Shown here piece by piece: positions 6,001 to 6,206 of a stretch of DNA of 6,206 nt (position 1 is its first letter; the number at the start of each line of letters is the position of its first letter). Position numbers and translations under genes: made by a program. Source of the stretch: Pseudomonadota bacterium (GTDB lineage: Bacteria; Pseudomonadota; Gammaproteobacteria; Xanthomonadales; Rhodanobacteraceae); the NCBI GenBank assembly GCA_021798675.1, contig JAJZGE010000123.1, positions 1 through 6,206 on the forward strand. Reading direction: 5' to 3'. The notes under the pieces were generated by a model. It did not search any database and was not told where the DNA came from. It saw only the letters and a program-made list of their open reading frames with translations.

Positions 6001-6206
6001 GTGCGTGCCTGTTGCGCTTCCGCCCGATCATGATGACCACCGCCGCCGCCATGCTGGGCGCGCTGCCGCTGGCGCTGGGCAACGGCATCGGCGCCGAGCT
6101 GCGCCGGCCGCTGGGCGTTTCCATCGTGGGCGGCCTGCTGTTGTCGCAGCTGGTGACGCTGTACACCACGCCGGTGATCTACCTGTACATGGAGCGCTTC
6201 CAGGAG
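3030..6206 (+). CDS. mdtB: MdtB-like RND multidrug efflux pump, inner-membrane permease, C-terminus missing
   Basis: A proton-driven RND (HAE1-type) transporter; in the known family it acts as a trimer and exports drugs through the adaptor and outer-membrane channel. The frame runs from ATG 3030 through the right edge: 1059 residues with no stop or frameshift. The N-terminus GFSTLFIRRPIATSLLMVA (TM1) matches MdtB and supports the start, although the ribosome site is weak (GGA at 3022-3024). Visible: a first porter domain to about 330 (including VTTPLERQLGQISGL and PPVYNRVNPADAPI), TM2-6 from about 336 with the TM4 proton-relay pair Asp401-Asp402 (AcrB Asp407/408) in TGFVVDDAIVMIEN, TM7 near 532-552, a second porter domain, then TM8-12 with Lys966 (AcrB Lys940) in VKKNAIMMIDF. 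A Gly/Asn/Ser-rich loop at about 779-822 is far longer than in MdtB. About 20 residues should be missing after YLYMERFQE. An mdtC-like partner is expected next but lies outside the window. Confidence 0.95.
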   Translation, partial: MGFSTLFIRRPIATSLLMVAILLLGILGYRQLPVSALPEIEAPSLVVTTQYPGASANTMAVLVTTPLERQLGQISGLTMMSSDSSAGLSTIVLQFAMNRDIDVAAQDVQSAINQARGVLPNNLPYPPVYNRVNPADAPILTLSLQSDSRPLRYVNDLADSILAQKLSQVPGVGLVSIAGNVRPAVRVQVNPAQLSNLGLTLEDVRSALTQANVNAPKGTLNGKTQSYSIGTNDQLSDAAEYRNTIIAYKNNAPVKLSDVANVVDGVENDQLAAWANGKPAVLLDIRRQPGANIVETVKQIRAILPELRAVLPADVHLNVFADRTVTIRASVEDVQFTLLLTIFLVVAVIFVFLRRLWATVIPSVAVPLSLLGTFGVMSFTSMSLDNLSLMALTVATGFVVDDAIVMIENIVRYIEQGKSGKEAAELGAKEIGFTVLSLTVSLIAVFLPLLLMPGVTGRLFHEFAWVLTIAVAISMLVSLTLTPMMCAYLLRPDQLPEGEDAHERHLAAGKITVWARTVGVYERSLDWVLDHRKLMILVAAATVAVTVFLYIAIPKGLLPEQDTGMITGVVEADQNVAFPAMEQRTKAVASALRKDPAVAGVAAFTGAGTINPTLNQGQLSIVLKDRSQRDGLDKILPRLQREVADIPGVALYLKPVQDVTLDSTVSATEYQYALSDTDMAELAKYATKMTQALRQRPELSEVGSNLADQGNSLKLTIDRDKASRLGVPVQAIDDTLYDAFGQRQISTIFTQLNQYRVVLEVAPQFRTTTGLLDQLTVRGNGNGALTGSNATSFGQLKSSNSATPSGIGNTGNVGFAIGAGGTIPLSSLVSAKTTNAPLVISHQQQLPAVTLSFNVAPGYSLSDAVTAIHQVQSQLKFPPTLRGEFIGKAAEFSNSLGDEVLLLLASIIVIYIVLGVLYESYIHPLTIISTLPPAGVGALLALILFGMDLSVDGIVGIVLLIGIVKKNAIMMIDFAIEAQRKGMAAREAIRRACLLRFRPIMMTTAAAMLGALPLALGNGIGAELRRPLGVSIVGGLLLSQLVTLYTTPVIYLYMERFQE

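Overview
The window is GC-rich (roughly two-thirds G+C by eye) and gene-dense. It looks like a piece of a gammaproteobacterial chromosome. The membrane-anchored c5-type cytochrome and the MdtAB-like efflux genes, together with the codon use, suggest a Xanthomonadales/Rhodanobacteraceae-like host (Rhodanobacter or Dyella type). That placement is inference from protein resemblance and was not tested.

Layout: two genes lie on the minus strand on the left and two on the plus strand on the right, separated by a divergent intergenic region of about 430 bases. From the left edge: (1) an alpha/beta-fold hydrolase on the minus strand, cut at its C-terminus by the window start, with a -10 box placed so that its mRNA may be leaderless; (2) a minus-strand membrane-anchored monohaem cytochrome c5 family protein, followed by a textbook intrinsic terminator; (3) the divergent control region 1284-1713, which holds a GTAAA-N5-GTAAA direct repeat (the CpxR-type pattern), two adjacent short inverted repeats and candidate promoter elements; (4) an MdtA-like periplasmic adaptor; (5) an MdtB-like RND inner-membrane pump, open through the right edge and lacking only its extreme C-terminus.

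The two plus-strand genes form one efflux operon. The adaptor bridges the proton-driven pump to an outer-membrane TolC/OprM-type channel, and the whole exports drugs or other toxic compounds from the periplasm or inner membrane. In the MdtABC/MuxABC families a second pump gene (mdtC-like) normally follows, so one is expected beyond the right edge. The cytochrome is a respiratory-type electron carrier facing the periplasm, and the hydrolase is a soluble enzyme of unknown substrate. Neither has an evident functional link to the pump beyond position.

I see no wholly new system. The points most worth a second look are the CpxR-like box and adjacent dyads upstream of the pump operon, a loop of about 44 residues rich in Gly/Asn/Ser in the pump's periplasmic domain, the hairpin between adaptor and pump genes, and the probable leaderless start of the hydrolase.
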